Source of the DNA: an uncultured Roseovarius sp.
Lineage (GTDB): Bacteria; Pseudomonadota; Alphaproteobacteria; Rhodobacterales; Rhodobacteraceae
Direction of reading: 5' to 3'
NCBI GenBank assembly: GCA_947497295.1
Contig: CANMFU010000008.1
Coordinates: 62,001 to 126,000, forward strand
Length of the DNA stretch: 64,000 bases
Below the pieces are notes generated by a model that was not told the DNA's origin, searched no databases, and saw only the letters and a program-made list of their open reading frames with translations. Positions 30,347 to 38,459 of this stretch are shown piece by piece; positions within the stretch are counted from its first letter, which is position 1, and the number at the start of each line of letters is the position of its first letter. The position numbers and the translations under genes are program-made.

Positions 30347-31105
30347 TCAATCCTGCGGCGCGGCGACCACGCTGCCGACGATCGGACCCATGGGAAACCC
30401 AATATCGCTGCGCCCCAGTTCTGGCGTATAGAGGCGCGAGATATTGCCATCGAAATAGAGCGCCTGAGGCAAGCCCAGATGATCCCGAAAAAGCCGTCCG
30501 AAAGTGTGGAAATTCACCGCATCGGTTGAAATAACGAAAACCGCATGGGTGCCGTCTGCTGACGTCCCTACACCGTTGCGGATATAGAGGCTGTCACTGT
30601 CGACCAAGAACCGCGGGTGCAACGCGCTATCCACCACCAGCATTGGACCGGACTGAGTGGCATGGCGGCACACCGGCGCCTCATCTACGTAGCGCAGCGT
30701 CTCGATCACGTCGGCGCGTCCCTCGCGGATGCAAAGCACGCCGTTGGGCAGCAGGCCAAAGTTGCCCGGCCCCTTTTGCGTGACCACGCCCGCGGCCTCT
30801 TGTCCGTCTTCGATATAAAGACCAACGGGCCGACGATCCGAATGGTACATCCCCGCGTTCATGCCAAATTCGAGCGTCAGCCCGTCCTCGCGCAGCGCCG
30901 CGTCAACGGCGCTGAAACTGCCCAGCGTATCGCCGGATTCGGCATCGTTCAAAAAGACCCGCAGATCGGCCTCGGTCATGTCGATTGCGCAAATTGAATA
31001 GCGCACGCCTTCGAACATATCGTCGCGGCACTCAGCCGCCCACAGGTGGGCTGGCAAAGCCAAGGCCAGTGCGGCCCCGATCAGCCCTTTAATCCTCCAG
31101 GTCAC
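30347..31105 (-). CDS. Secreted phosphodiester glycosidase-like protein (DUF2233/NAGPA family)
   Basis: The protein, about 252 residues, has a signal peptide and a NAGPA/DUF2233 domain with the motifs [40 protein letters not shown] and [12 protein letters not shown]. The eukaryotic relative uncovers mannose 6-phosphate from a phosphodiester. Bacterial members are thought to act on cell-wall or exopolysaccharide phosphodiester-linked sugars; the substrate here is unknown. No ATG exists near the N terminus. I chose GTG at 31105, which makes a compact signal peptide and overlaps rbfA by 17 bases; a TTG at 31126 is the alternative. Confidence 0.82.
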   Translation of the reverse strand: MTWRIKGLIGAALALALPAHLWAAECRDDMFEGVRYSICAIDMTEADLRVFLNDAESGDTLGSFSAVDAALREDGLTLEFGMNAGMYHSDRRPVGLYIEDGQEAAGVVTQKGPGNFGLLPNGVLCIREGRADVIETLRYVDEAPVCRHATQSGPMLVVDSALHPRFLVDSDSLYIRNGVGTSADGTHAVFVISTDAVNFHTFGRLFRDHLGLPQALYFDGNISRLYTPELGRSDIGFPMGPIVGSVVAAPQD

Positions 31106-31484
31106 GCTGAACCTCGTCCTGCGCAAACAGGCGCCGGGTTTCGTCCATCTGGTCGAACGTGCTGTCCAGCCTGAACCGCAGGTCAGGGGCGAATTTCAGC
31201 CCCAGCTTTTTTGCCACGGCGCGGCGCAGCTCGTGCTTGTTCCGCGCCAACAGACCGACCAGTTCGTCCTGGCCCTTCCCGCCCAGCGGCATCACATAAG
31301 CGGTCGCAATTTTCAGGTCGGACGACATGCGCACTTCGCCCACCGTCACCGACATACGGGCAAGGTCCGCATCGTGGATATCACCGCGTATCAGCACCTC
31401 GGCCAGCGTGCGGCGTACATTCTCGCCGATCTGAAGCTGCCGCTGCGTCGGGCCTGCGCCCTCGGAAGATTTATTATTTGCCAT
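31089..31484 (-). CDS. rbfA: 30S ribosome-binding factor A
   Basis: The 131-residue KH-fold protein assists late 30S maturation and cold adaptation. Family motifs are [37 protein letters not shown] and [17 protein letters not shown]. The ATG at 31484 is used. nusA and infB, usually upstream, are absent: dapB is divergent 84 bp away, so this locus starts at rbfA. Confidence 0.95.
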   Translation of the reverse strand: MANNKSSEGAGPTQRQLQIGENVRRTLAEVLIRGDIHDADLARMSVTVGEVRMSSDLKIATAYVMPLGGKGQDELVGLLARNKHELRRAVAKKLGLKFAPDLRFRLDSTFDQMDETRRLFAQDEVQRDLED

Positions 31485-31568
31485 AGCTGTGCATTTAGTC
31501 CCTATACCGCCCTTTGCCAAGCGATGATCCCCGCGTTATTGAAGGCCCAACATAGCGGAGGATCGGAC

Positions 31569-32381
31569 ATGACGGCAGGACCGGGTATCGCGGTAACGGG
31601 CGCATCGGGACGGATGGGCCAGATGCTGATTCAGGTGATCAGGGAGAGTGGCCGCGCGCATCTGGTCGGCGCCGTCGAGCGGACCGGCCATGCGTGGATC
31701 GGGCAGGATGTCGGCACCGCCATGGGCGGCACGCCGCTGGGCGTTACCGTGACCGACGACGCGCTGGAGGCGTTCGCCCCCGCGCAAGCAATCGTCGATT
31801 TCACTGCCCCGGCCGCCACCGTCGCGTTTGCCAAGCTGGCCGCGCAGGCGCGCGCCGTGCATGTCATCGGCACCACAGGGTTTTCCGAGGACGAACTGGA
31901 GGCGCTGAAGCCCGCCGCGCGCCATTCGGTTCAGGTGCGCGCGGGCAACATGAGCCTTGGGGTCAACCTGCTGACGATGTTGACAGAAAAGGTAGCCCGC
32001 GCGCTGGACGAGGATTTCGACATCGAGATCATCGAGGCGCACCACAATCAAAAGGTTGACGCCCCCTCCGGCACCGCCCTGATGCTGGGCGAAGCAGCGG
32101 CCACCGGACGCGGCGTGGCGCTGGGGCGCGTCGCAGATCACGCCCGCGACGGAATCACCGGACCGCGGACGCGTGGTCATATAGGATTTTCGGCCATTCG
32201 CGGCGGCGATATCGTAGGCGAGCATGACGTAATCTTCGCAGCCGCCGGAGAGCGTATCGTCCTGCGGCATATCGCAACGGATCGCGCGGTATTCGCGCGC
32301 GGCGCGCTGAAGGCGGCACTATGGGGTCAGGGGCGCGATCCCGGCGCATATGACATGCTGGATGTACTGGGGCTGGGGTGA
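31569..32381 (+). CDS. dapB: 4-hydroxy-tetrahydrodipicolinate reductase
   Basis: The 270-residue NAD(P)H-dependent enzyme belongs to the lysine/diaminopimelate pathway. It has the Rossmann motif [11 protein letters not shown], the catalytic segment [15 protein letters not shown] and the signature [21 protein letters not shown] precedes the ATG. An 8-bp GGCTGGGG/CCCCAGCC hairpin straddles its stop codon (32371-32395) but lacks a T tract. Confidence 0.97.
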   Translation: MTAGPGIAVTGASGRMGQMLIQVIRESGRAHLVGAVERTGHAWIGQDVGTAMGGTPLGVTVTDDALEAFAPAQAIVDFTAPAATVAFAKLAAQARAVHVIGTTGFSEDELEALKPAARHSVQVRAGNMSLGVNLLTMLTEKVARALDEDFDIEIIEAHHNQKVDAPSGTALMLGEAAATGRGVALGRVADHARDGITGPRTRGHIGFSAIRGGDIVGEHDVIFAAAGERIVLRHIATDRAVFARGALKAALWGQGRDPGAYDMLDVLGLG

Positions 32382-32514
32382 ACCCGTCCCCAGCCTGAGA
32401 TTTGCAGGAAAGCCTAAGCGTTAAATCATATCAACGGCGCTATTATCTTGCGGCTTAAGGCTTTGGTAGTGTTCTGGTGCCAGTATGATCCTGATATTTT
32501 GTCAGGGGTTTTTC

Positions 32515-32865
32515 ATGAATCTGTATCACTGCGCCATAGACCTTCGCGACGACGCAAAGGCGCTGTCATTTGCTGTCGCAGTTGAAGCCTGGATGGGATA
32601 TCTGCAATCAAGCGGTGTGATCCAGTCCTGGCGATTGTGTCGCCGGAAACTGGGATTCGGCGCGCCACGCGCACGTGATTTTCTTCTTGAAATCGAAGTG
32701 CAGAACCTGACGCAACTCGATCAGGCTTTCCGCTTCGCTGGGTCCAGCGACGAACAGGTGGAGCGATTATACACCACCGTCCATCAGATGGTGGGCAAGG
32801 TAGAAATCGCGCTTTACCGGCCATTTCCCGATCCGGAGCGCGCCGAAAGAATGGCGTTGATTTAG
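32515..32865 (+). CDS. Small conserved protein, DUF6614-like
   Basis: The 116-residue cytoplasmic protein begins MNLYHCAIDLRDDAKALSFA and contains WRLCRRKLGFG and RDFLLEIEVQNLTQLDQAF. I associate this pattern with DUF6614, a small family of alphaproteobacteria, with moderate confidence; no function is known. The fold may be a ferredoxin-like dimer by analogy with short alternating alpha/beta proteins. The ATG at 32515 follows a CAGGGG site held in a 5-bp CCTGA/TCAGG stem. It is convergent with the aminotransferase gene. Confidence 0.7.
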   Translation: MNLYHCAIDLRDDAKALSFAVAVEAWMGYLQSSGVIQSWRLCRRKLGFGAPRARDFLLEIEVQNLTQLDQAFRFAGSSDEQVERLYTTVHQMVGKVEIALYRPFPDPERAERMALI

Positions 32866-32880
32866 GCCCAGCTGTCCCTG

Positions 32881-34008
32881 CTACCTGGCCAGATACCCCT
32901 CCAACGCCTCCAGCCCTGCGTCCAGTCCGGTCCGTCCGAAACCGATGCGGAACCGATCCGTCGGTGTCTTGCCTAATTCTGACCGGTAAATCGTGCTGGG
33001 CAAAACCAGTACGCCCGCCTCTTCCACCAGCCTGCGCGCAAATTCCTCGACCCCGTCGGAGCCCTTGTAGCGCGGATAGCCCATGCAGGATCCGTCAGGG
33101 CGGAACCAGTCGAAGAGGTCCGGGTGCCGGGCAAAGAACGCGTCCCATTTTGCCAGGTTTTCGTCCACAATCGCATTATTGCGCGCCAATATGCGATCCC
33201 GCGCCTTCAGCGCTATACGCGCCAGATGCTCGGAGGGTCCGGAATTGCAGATCGACAGGTAATGTTTCATCCGCTCCATTCGGGACAGCACATCGCGGTT
33301 CTGACACACGATCCAGCCGATGCGCAGACCCGGTAGGCCGTAGGATTTTGACATTACGCCCAGCGACAGGCCGCGCTCGTACTCATCGGCGACAAAAGGC
33401 AGATGCTGCGCGCCGCTTGGCCCCAGACCGTGAAAAATCTCATCGTGCAGAATCCAGATACCGTGCTGACGGCACAGCTCGATCAGCGCCCGATAGCGGT
33501 CCGGCGGCAGGATTGCGCCGGTGGGATTATGCGGAAAGTTGATCGTGACCAGCTTTGTATTGGGGCGAATCGCCGCTTTGATGCGGTCTATATCCAGCGA
33601 CCAGCCATCATCGGGGTCCAGCGGCACGCCCGTTGCGGCGCAGATCATCCTGGGCAGGGTTTCGTGCGACTGGTAGTTGGGCGTTACAACGATCGCATGA
33701 TCGCCCCGCTCCAGCAGCACGGAATTGACCGCAAAAATCCCCTCGCTTGCGCCGGCAAAACACAGAACGTCGTCGGCACTGCGCGCACCATATGTCTGTG
33801 CAATTTCCGCCCGCAACTCAGGCGCGCCCCATGTTTCGGTGTAGCCCAGCCACATGTTCTGGAACGCGTCGCGATCCTCGGCGCTTGCCATGTCCAGCAG
33901 ATCCGCCAACGACATCGCCTCGGCGTCCGACGCCGTCAGATGATGGCGGGCGCTGAATTCCCACTTGGCGAAATGGGTTTCCAGCCGAAAATCCGGGAGC
34001 TGCGTCAT
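32881..34008 (-). CDS. Class I/II PLP-dependent aminotransferase
   Basis: This is a 375-residue fold-type I aminotransferase. It contains FAGASEGIFAVNSVLL near the cofactor phosphate site, NFPHNPTGAILP, ILHDEIFHGLG with the PLP-contacting aspartate, the Schiff-base lysine in VMSKSYGLPGLRIGW, and the substrate-carboxylate arginine near DRFRIGFGR. The substrate amino acid cannot be told. AGGAGG precedes the ATG at 34008. It stands alone between two plus-strand small genes. Confidence 0.88.
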   Translation of the reverse strand: MTQLPDFRLETHFAKWEFSARHHLTASDAEAMSLADLLDMASAEDRDAFQNMWLGYTETWGAPELRAEIAQTYGARSADDVLCFAGASEGIFAVNSVLLERGDHAIVVTPNYQSHETLPRMICAATGVPLDPDDGWSLDIDRIKAAIRPNTKLVTINFPHNPTGAILPPDRYRALIELCRQHGIWILHDEIFHGLGPSGAQHLPFVADEYERGLSLGVMSKSYGLPGLRIGWIVCQNRDVLSRMERMKHYLSICNSGPSEHLARIALKARDRILARNNAIVDENLAKWDAFFARHPDLFDWFRPDGSCMGYPRYKGSDGVEEFARRLVEEAGVLVLPSTIYRSELGKTPTDRFRIGFGRTGLDAGLEALEGYLAR

Positions 34009-34106
34009 GTCCTGCCTCCTGCGGGCGCGACGCCGAGTGATCCAGGCGGCCGCGCGCGGCGTAATCTTTCTGAAAGATCGACAAATCATAACGGGGAACA
34101 AAAGTC

Positions 34107-34472
34107 ATGCGCTACGTCCGAACGATGATCTGTACAGCGATGCTGGCAGGCGGCGGCGCCGCTCCCGCAGCGGCCGAGGGATTCGCAACCGTCGAGAGCC
34201 GGGACCAGTTCGTTCAGATCATATCAGGGCGTGACCTGACCCGTTTTGGCATCAACGTCGATGTATCTCCGAGCGGCCAGATTTCCGGGCGGGCCTTTGG
34301 CTATCCAGTGACCGGAGCATGGCAATGGAGCGGCAGTTATTTTTGCCGCGATTTGTATTGGGGCTCCGATAGTCTTGGCCAGAACTGCCAAGCGGTGCGC
34401 ATCAGCGGCACGACCATCAGATTTATTTCCGATCGTGGCACAGGGGATTTTGCTGATCTCACCCTTCGATAA
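34107..34472 (+). CDS. Small secreted protein of unknown function
   Basis: The 121-residue protein has a signal peptide ending near GAAPAAA. The mature part contains VQIISGRDLTRFGINVDV, SGRAFGYPVTGAWQW and YFCRDLYWGSDSLGQNCQAV. Two cysteines may form a disulphide. Relatives are common in Rhodobacteraceae but none has a known role that I can name. A GGGGA site precedes the ATG. It is convergent with thiD, 3 bp apart. Confidence 0.75.
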   Translation: MRYVRTMICTAMLAGGGAAPAAAEGFATVESRDQFVQIISGRDLTRFGINVDVSPSGQISGRAFGYPVTGAWQWSGSYFCRDLYWGSDSLGQNCQAVRISGTTIRFISDRGTGDFADLTLR

Positions 34473-34475
34473 GGT

Positions 34476-35273
34476 CTATTTCTGCCATTCATGGAAATGA
34501 TGCGTGGGCCCGTGTCCATGCCCCACCGAAAGGCGAGACGCGTTTGCAATTGAATTGGCGACATACGCTTTTGAGGCCGCAACTGCGTGCTCCATCTTCT
34601 GCCCAAGTCCCAGATGCGTAGCGATCGCAGCGGACAGGGTACATCCCGTGCCATGGGTGTTGCCGCTAGCGATCCGCGCCGCACGCAACCATGTGACACC
34701 CGCATCCGCCACCAGCAGATCGGGGCTATGTGCGCCGGGCAAATGGCCGCCTTTCAGCAAAACCGCCTGTGCGCCCAGCGCCATAAGCTGGGCTGCGTGA
34801 TCTTGCATCTCCTCCTCGGTCGTGGCCTCGGATACGCCCAGCAGATCGGCAGCCTCCGGCAAGTTGGGCGTGATCAGCGTCACTCGCGGCACAAGACGCA
34901 GGCGCAGCGCGGCGACGGCCCCAGCCTCAAGCAAGCGGTCGCCGCCCTTGGCCACCATAACCGGATCGAGGACGATTGGCGTCTCCAATCCGGCGAGCGC
35001 CTCGGCGACCGCGTTGATAATTGCCGCGCTGCCCAACATCCCGATCTTGACCGCGTCTATGCGGATATCCTCGCGGATTGCGGCAATCTGCGCGGCCACC
35101 ATATCGGCGTCGACCAGTTGCACCACCTGCACGCCACGCGTGTTCTGCGCGGTCAGCCCTGTGATCGCGGCCATGGCATAGCCGCCATTGGCCGAAATCG
35201 TCTTGATATCGGCCTGAATACCTGCACCGCCAGATGGATCTGACCCGGCGATGGACAAGATATTGGGAATCAT
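34476..35273 (-). CDS. thiD: Hydroxymethylpyrimidine/phosphomethylpyrimidine kinase
   Basis: The 265-residue ribokinase-fold enzyme phosphorylates HMP and HMP-P for thiamine synthesis. It shows ILSIAGSDPSGGAGIQADIKT, VLDPVMVAKGGDRLL, TPNLPEAADLLG and the anion-hole motif NTHGTGCTLSAAIA. The ATG at 35273 overlaps the thiE stop (ATGA); a start 12 bases earlier lies inside thiE. It is the last gene of the thiMED operon. Confidence 0.96.
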   Translation of the reverse strand: MIPNILSIAGSDPSGGAGIQADIKTISANGGYAMAAITGLTAQNTRGVQVVQLVDADMVAAQIAAIREDIRIDAVKIGMLGSAAIINAVAEALAGLETPIVLDPVMVAKGGDRLLEAGAVAALRLRLVPRVTLITPNLPEAADLLGVSEATTEEEMQDHAAQLMALGAQAVLLKGGHLPGAHSPDLLVADAGVTWLRAARIASGNTHGTGCTLSAAIATHLGLGQKMEHAVAASKAYVANSIANASRLSVGHGHGPTHHFHEWQK

Positions 35274-35887
35274 TCTGCGCTCCATTCTGCGACCAGGGCG
35301 CGCGCCGCACTTTGCATATCGCGCGCGCGCGAAATGGCGGAAACAACGGCGACACCGACCGCACCTGCCTGCCGGATCGCGGCCAGGTCGCCCGGCTTGA
35401 TGCCGCCGATCGCAACGCAGGGCAGCGGCGTTGCCGCAATGATCCGCGCCAACCCGTCCATGCCCAGAGGCTGCGCCGCATCAGGCTTGGTCGTCGTCGC
35501 GCGCAAGGGGCCGACGCCCAGATAGTTAACGGTATCGGGCGGGATAGAGCCTAACTGCTCCAACGCTTCGATAGAAAGGCCCAGCACCATGTCCGGCCCG
35601 ATCCGGGCACGGATGTCAGCAATGTCACCGTCGCCCTGCCCGACATGCAGCCCATCCGCGCCAATCTCGATGGCTACCTTCACCCGATCATTGATGACCA
35701 GCATCGCCCCCGCCGCGCGTGTGATCTGTTGCAGCGCGCGCGCCTGCGCGATCATGTCGGCATCGCTGGCGTGTTTGTCTCGCAATTGCACCAGTCTGAC
35801 CCCGGCGGCGACGGCCGCATGTACCTGATCGGGAACGCTCGCGGGCGCGGCCGGATCGGTGATGAAATAAACCGGGCCCAGCCTCAT
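35270..35887 (-). CDS. thiE: Thiamine-phosphate synthase
   Basis: The 205-residue TIM barrel joins HMP-PP and HET-P to thiamine phosphate. Motifs are VRLVQLRDKHASD, LVINDRVKVAIEIGADGLHVGQGD, NYLGVGPLRATTTK and CVAIGGI. It is coupled to thiM and thiD by 4-base overlaps on both sides. Regulation is expected from the TPP riboswitch upstream of thiM. Confidence 0.96.
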   Translation of the reverse strand: MRLGPVYFITDPAAPASVPDQVHAAVAAGVRLVQLRDKHASDADMIAQARALQQITRAAGAMLVINDRVKVAIEIGADGLHVGQGDGDIADIRARIGPDMVLGLSIEALEQLGSIPPDTVNYLGVGPLRATTTKPDAAQPLGMDGLARIIAATPLPCVAIGGIKPGDLAAIRQAGAVGVAVVSAISRARDMQSAARALVAEWSAE

Positions 35888-36672
35888 GCCGCTGTGATCC
35901 GCGCGCGGGCTGTCACGCCATCAGGCGTCAGCGCATGGAGCGCGTCGATGAACGCGACCTGAAAGCTGGCTGGTCCCTTGGCGACCTCACCCGCCATTTC
36001 CCCGGCAACTGCGTAGGTGGCCAGCGCGGCAACGGTGGCTTCCAAAGCGGACTGGTCCACCGCGAAGGCCGCGACCACTCCGGTCAACGAACAGCCCAGA
36101 ACCGTGATGCGCGGCATCAGCGCATGGCCGCCTGCAATCCGGTAGGCGGTATCGCCATCGGTGACATAATCGACCTCGCCGGTGACGGCGACAACGCCGC
36201 CGGTCTGCCGCGCCAGCGCCTGCGCTGCCTCTTCGGCGTCGCTGACGGCATCGGCGGTATCGGCGCCCTTGCCCGCGGCCTCGGCCCCCGCAAGCGCGAT
36301 GATTTCGGTAGCATTGCCGCGAATGATCGTTGGCTTCAGCGCCAGCAGACGCGCGCCCGCATCGCGGCGCAGCGCGGTGGCGCCGACGGCAACCGGATCC
36401 AGCACCCAAGGCTTGCCCGCGTGCAACATGACGCGCGCGGCCTCCTCCATCGAGATCACCCAGTCGGGGTCGAGCGTGCCTATATTGACGCTCAGCGCAT
36501 CGGCCAGACCCGCGAATTCACCGGCCTCGTCGCGGGCATGCGCCATGGCCGGGCTGGCGCCGATGGCCAACATGATATTGGCCATGACGTTCATCGCGAC
36601 ATAATTGGTGATATTCTGCACCAACGGTGCGCGGGCGCGCATCTGCGCCAGATAATGCCCTGCATCAATCAT
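35884..36672 (-). CDS. thiM: Hydroxyethylthiazole kinase
   Basis: The 262-residue kinase phosphorylates the thiazole alcohol for thiamine salvage. Motifs are PLVQNITNYVAMNVMANIML, the KPWVLDPVAVGATALR segment, IIRGNATEI, and VLGCSLTGVVAAFA around the catalytic region. I chose the ATG at 36672 because AAGGGGGA lies upstream and the TPP riboswitch would otherwise be inside the coding region. Only salvage genes (M, E, D) are present; thiC and thiG are not in the window. Confidence 0.96.
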   Translation of the reverse strand: MIDAGHYLAQMRARAPLVQNITNYVAMNVMANIMLAIGASPAMAHARDEAGEFAGLADALSVNIGTLDPDWVISMEEAARVMLHAGKPWVLDPVAVGATALRRDAGARLLALKPTIIRGNATEIIALAGAEAAGKGADTADAVSDAEEAAQALARQTGGVVAVTGEVDYVTDGDTAYRIAGGHALMPRITVLGCSLTGVVAAFAVDQSALEATVAALATYAVAGEMAGEVAKGPASFQVAFIDALHALTPDGVTARARITAA

Positions 36673-36702
36673 CGTATCCCCCTTGGCCGCCGAGGGAGAC
36701 AT

Positions 36703-36734
36703 CGCGGCAAGGGACCTGCATGGCCCTTGCCGCG
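36703..36734 (-). promoter_or_regulatory. Hairpin between the TPP riboswitch and thiM
   Basis: CGCGGCAAGGG and CCCTTGCCGCG form a perfect 11-bp stem with a 10-base loop, just after the aptamer on the minus strand. There is no T tract, so it could be a Rho-assisted stop or part of the switching expression platform. Confidence 0.6.
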
Positions 36735-36737
36735 CTG

Positions 36738-36810
36738 CAACTTCCTCCGCCGGCATGATCCGGTTCAGGTTCTAAGGGTGCATCTCAGCCCCGGTCGGGG
36801 CGCCCCTGTT
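36738..36810 (-). ncRNA. TPP riboswitch (THI element)
   Basis: Read on the minus strand, the leader contains the conserved aptamer segments ACAGGGG, GGGGCTGAGATG, CACCCTTAGAACCTGA and CCGGATCATGCCGGCGGAGG in the correct order. It precedes thiM-thiE-thiD and should lower their expression when thiamine diphosphate is abundant. Confidence 0.95.
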
Positions 36811-36853
36811 ACATGCGCCGATGATGGGCGCGCAGCGCGGCGCCGTCAAGCCA

Positions 36854-37039
36854 TCAGAAATCGATGGCGATGCCCTTCTTCTCCCAATCGCCGTAACGCA
36901 CGGGCTCGGGGCCGTCCTTGCGACCGCCCAGCTCCTTGGGCAGATCGCGGGGCTTGGCAGCAGCGCGGCGCTCTTCGGCCTCGGCTAGGGCGCGGATGGC
37001 GGCGGGCGGCAATGGCGGGGTATCGGGTCGGTCGGTCAT
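36854..37039 (-). CDS. DUF1674 protein, SDHAF4-like
   Basis: The 61-residue protein has a proline-rich N terminus and ends with the invariant DUF1674 tail KELGGRKDGPEPVRYGDWEKKG then IAIDF. The mitochondrial relative SDHAF4 helps flavinylated SdhA assemble into succinate dehydrogenase; the same role here is inferred. AAAGGA precedes the ATG. It is divergent from rsmB. Confidence 0.88.
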   Translation of the reverse strand: MTDRPDTPPLPPAAIRALAEAEERRAAAKPRDLPKELGGRKDGPEPVRYGDWEKKGIAIDF

Positions 37040-37105
37040 GGCATGGGTTCCTTTCGGCGTTGCCCCTTGATATACGCCGCCGTCACCATTCAGCAAGGAT
37101 TTGCC

Positions 37106-38365
37106 ATGCCCCCCCCATCGCCGCGCGCCGCCGCCACCCGCCTGTTGGACCAGATCCTGGGCGAGCACCGCCAGATGGCGGACTTGCTGGCCACCGGCGC
37201 GCTGGACCGGCTGGAGGCGCCGGACCGCGCCCGCGCGCAGCGCCTTGCCACGCAAACCTTGCGCGGGATGGAGAGGGCTGACCGCGTATTGGCCCGGCAC
37301 CTGCGCAAACCGCCCCCCTTGCCGGTGATGAACATCCTGCGGCTGGGCACGGTCGAGCTGTGCATGGGCGGCGATGCGCATGGCGTGGTCAACGATTGCG
37401 TCGGGCTGGTGGCGGGTGACAAACGGTTCGTCCGGCTCAAGGGGCTGGTCAACGCCGTGCTGCGCAAGGTCGCCGCCGATGGGCCCGCCGAATGGGCCAA
37501 ACTTCGCGTGCCGCACCTGCCCAAATGGCTGCGCGCGCCCCTGTCCGAGGCATATGGCGCCAAGGTGGTCGCCGGGTTCGAGGCGGCGCATTTCGCAGGG
37601 GCGCCGCTGGATTTGACGCCGAAGGACGATGCGGGTACGCTGGCCGAGGCGGTGGGCGGTATTGTCCTGCCGACAGGATCTGTGCGCGTGCACAATGCCG
37701 GGCAGATCAGCGCATTGCCGGGCTATGACACGGGCGACTGGTGGGTGCAGGACACCGCCGCCGCGATCCCGGCGCGCGCCCTGAACGCCGCCAAAGGCGA
37801 GGCGGTGCTGGACATGTGCGCCGCCCCCGGCGGCAAAACGCTGCAACTGGCGGCCATGGGCGCGACTGTCACAGCGCTCGATATCTCGGACGCGCGAATG
37901 GCGCGGGTTCGCGAAAACCTCAAGCGCACGGGGCTGGAGGCCAGCTTGGTGACGGGCGACGCGCTGACGCACAAAGGCAGCTATGACGCGATTCTGCTGG
38001 ACGCGCCCTGCTCGGCTACTGGCACGATCCGGCGTCACCCCGACCTGCCGCATGCGCGAGACGGCAGTGAAATCGGCGATCTGATTGCGCTTCAGGCCGC
38101 GATGCTGGACCGCGCGATACATCTGCTGAAACCCGGCGGGCGGCTGGCCTATTGTACCTGCTCGCTGCTGCCGGACGAGGGCGAATGTCAGGTGGACGCG
38201 GCGCTGCTCCGCCATCCCGGCCTGGCGGTCGACCGCGATGCGCTGAGCCTGCCCGGCATCGAACCCGCCTGGATCACCGAAGAGGGCGGTTTGCGCCTGC
38301 GCCCCGATTACTGGGCCAATATCGGCGGCATGGACGGGTTCTACATCGCCGTGCTGAAAACCTGA
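37106..38365 (+). CDS. rsmB: 16S rRNA cytosine-5 methyltransferase RsmB-type
   Basis: The 419-residue protein has an N-terminal NusB-like helical domain (about residues 1-140) and a C-terminal SAM-dependent methyltransferase domain. The latter shows the SAM site VLDMCAAPGGKTLQL, DAPCSATGTIRRHPD and the catalytic cysteine motif YCTCSLLPDEGE. It modifies a cytosine in 16S rRNA; assignment to C967 is by family. I chose the ATG at 37106 preceded by AAGGA. The alphaproteobacterial order rsmB, heparinase-like gene, purH is kept. Confidence 0.9.
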   Translation: MPPPSPRAAATRLLDQILGEHRQMADLLATGALDRLEAPDRARAQRLATQTLRGMERADRVLARHLRKPPPLPVMNILRLGTVELCMGGDAHGVVNDCVGLVAGDKRFVRLKGLVNAVLRKVAADGPAEWAKLRVPHLPKWLRAPLSEAYGAKVVAGFEAAHFAGAPLDLTPKDDAGTLAEAVGGIVLPTGSVRVHNAGQISALPGYDTGDWWVQDTAAAIPARALNAAKGEAVLDMCAAPGGKTLQLAAMGATVTALDISDARMARVRENLKRTGLEASLVTGDALTHKGSYDAILLDAPCSATGTIRRHPDLPHARDGSEIGDLIALQAAMLDRAIHLLKPGGRLAYCTCSLLPDEGECQVDAALLRHPGLAVDRDALSLPGIEPAWITEEGGLRLRPDYWANIGGMDGFYIAVLKT

Positions 38366-38459
38366 GCCGATTTTCGCAATCCTGCGGTGACTTGGTCTGC
38401 CCCGCGCGATATGGTGCCGCCTGAAACGGCGCCGACAAGAGCGCCAATTGGCGAGGTGC

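Noticed and set aside
32506-32535. TGATCC before the DUF6614-like gene as a sigma-E promoter
   Set aside because: An 18-bp spacer would place the -10 at the start codon, and the -10 sequence does not match.
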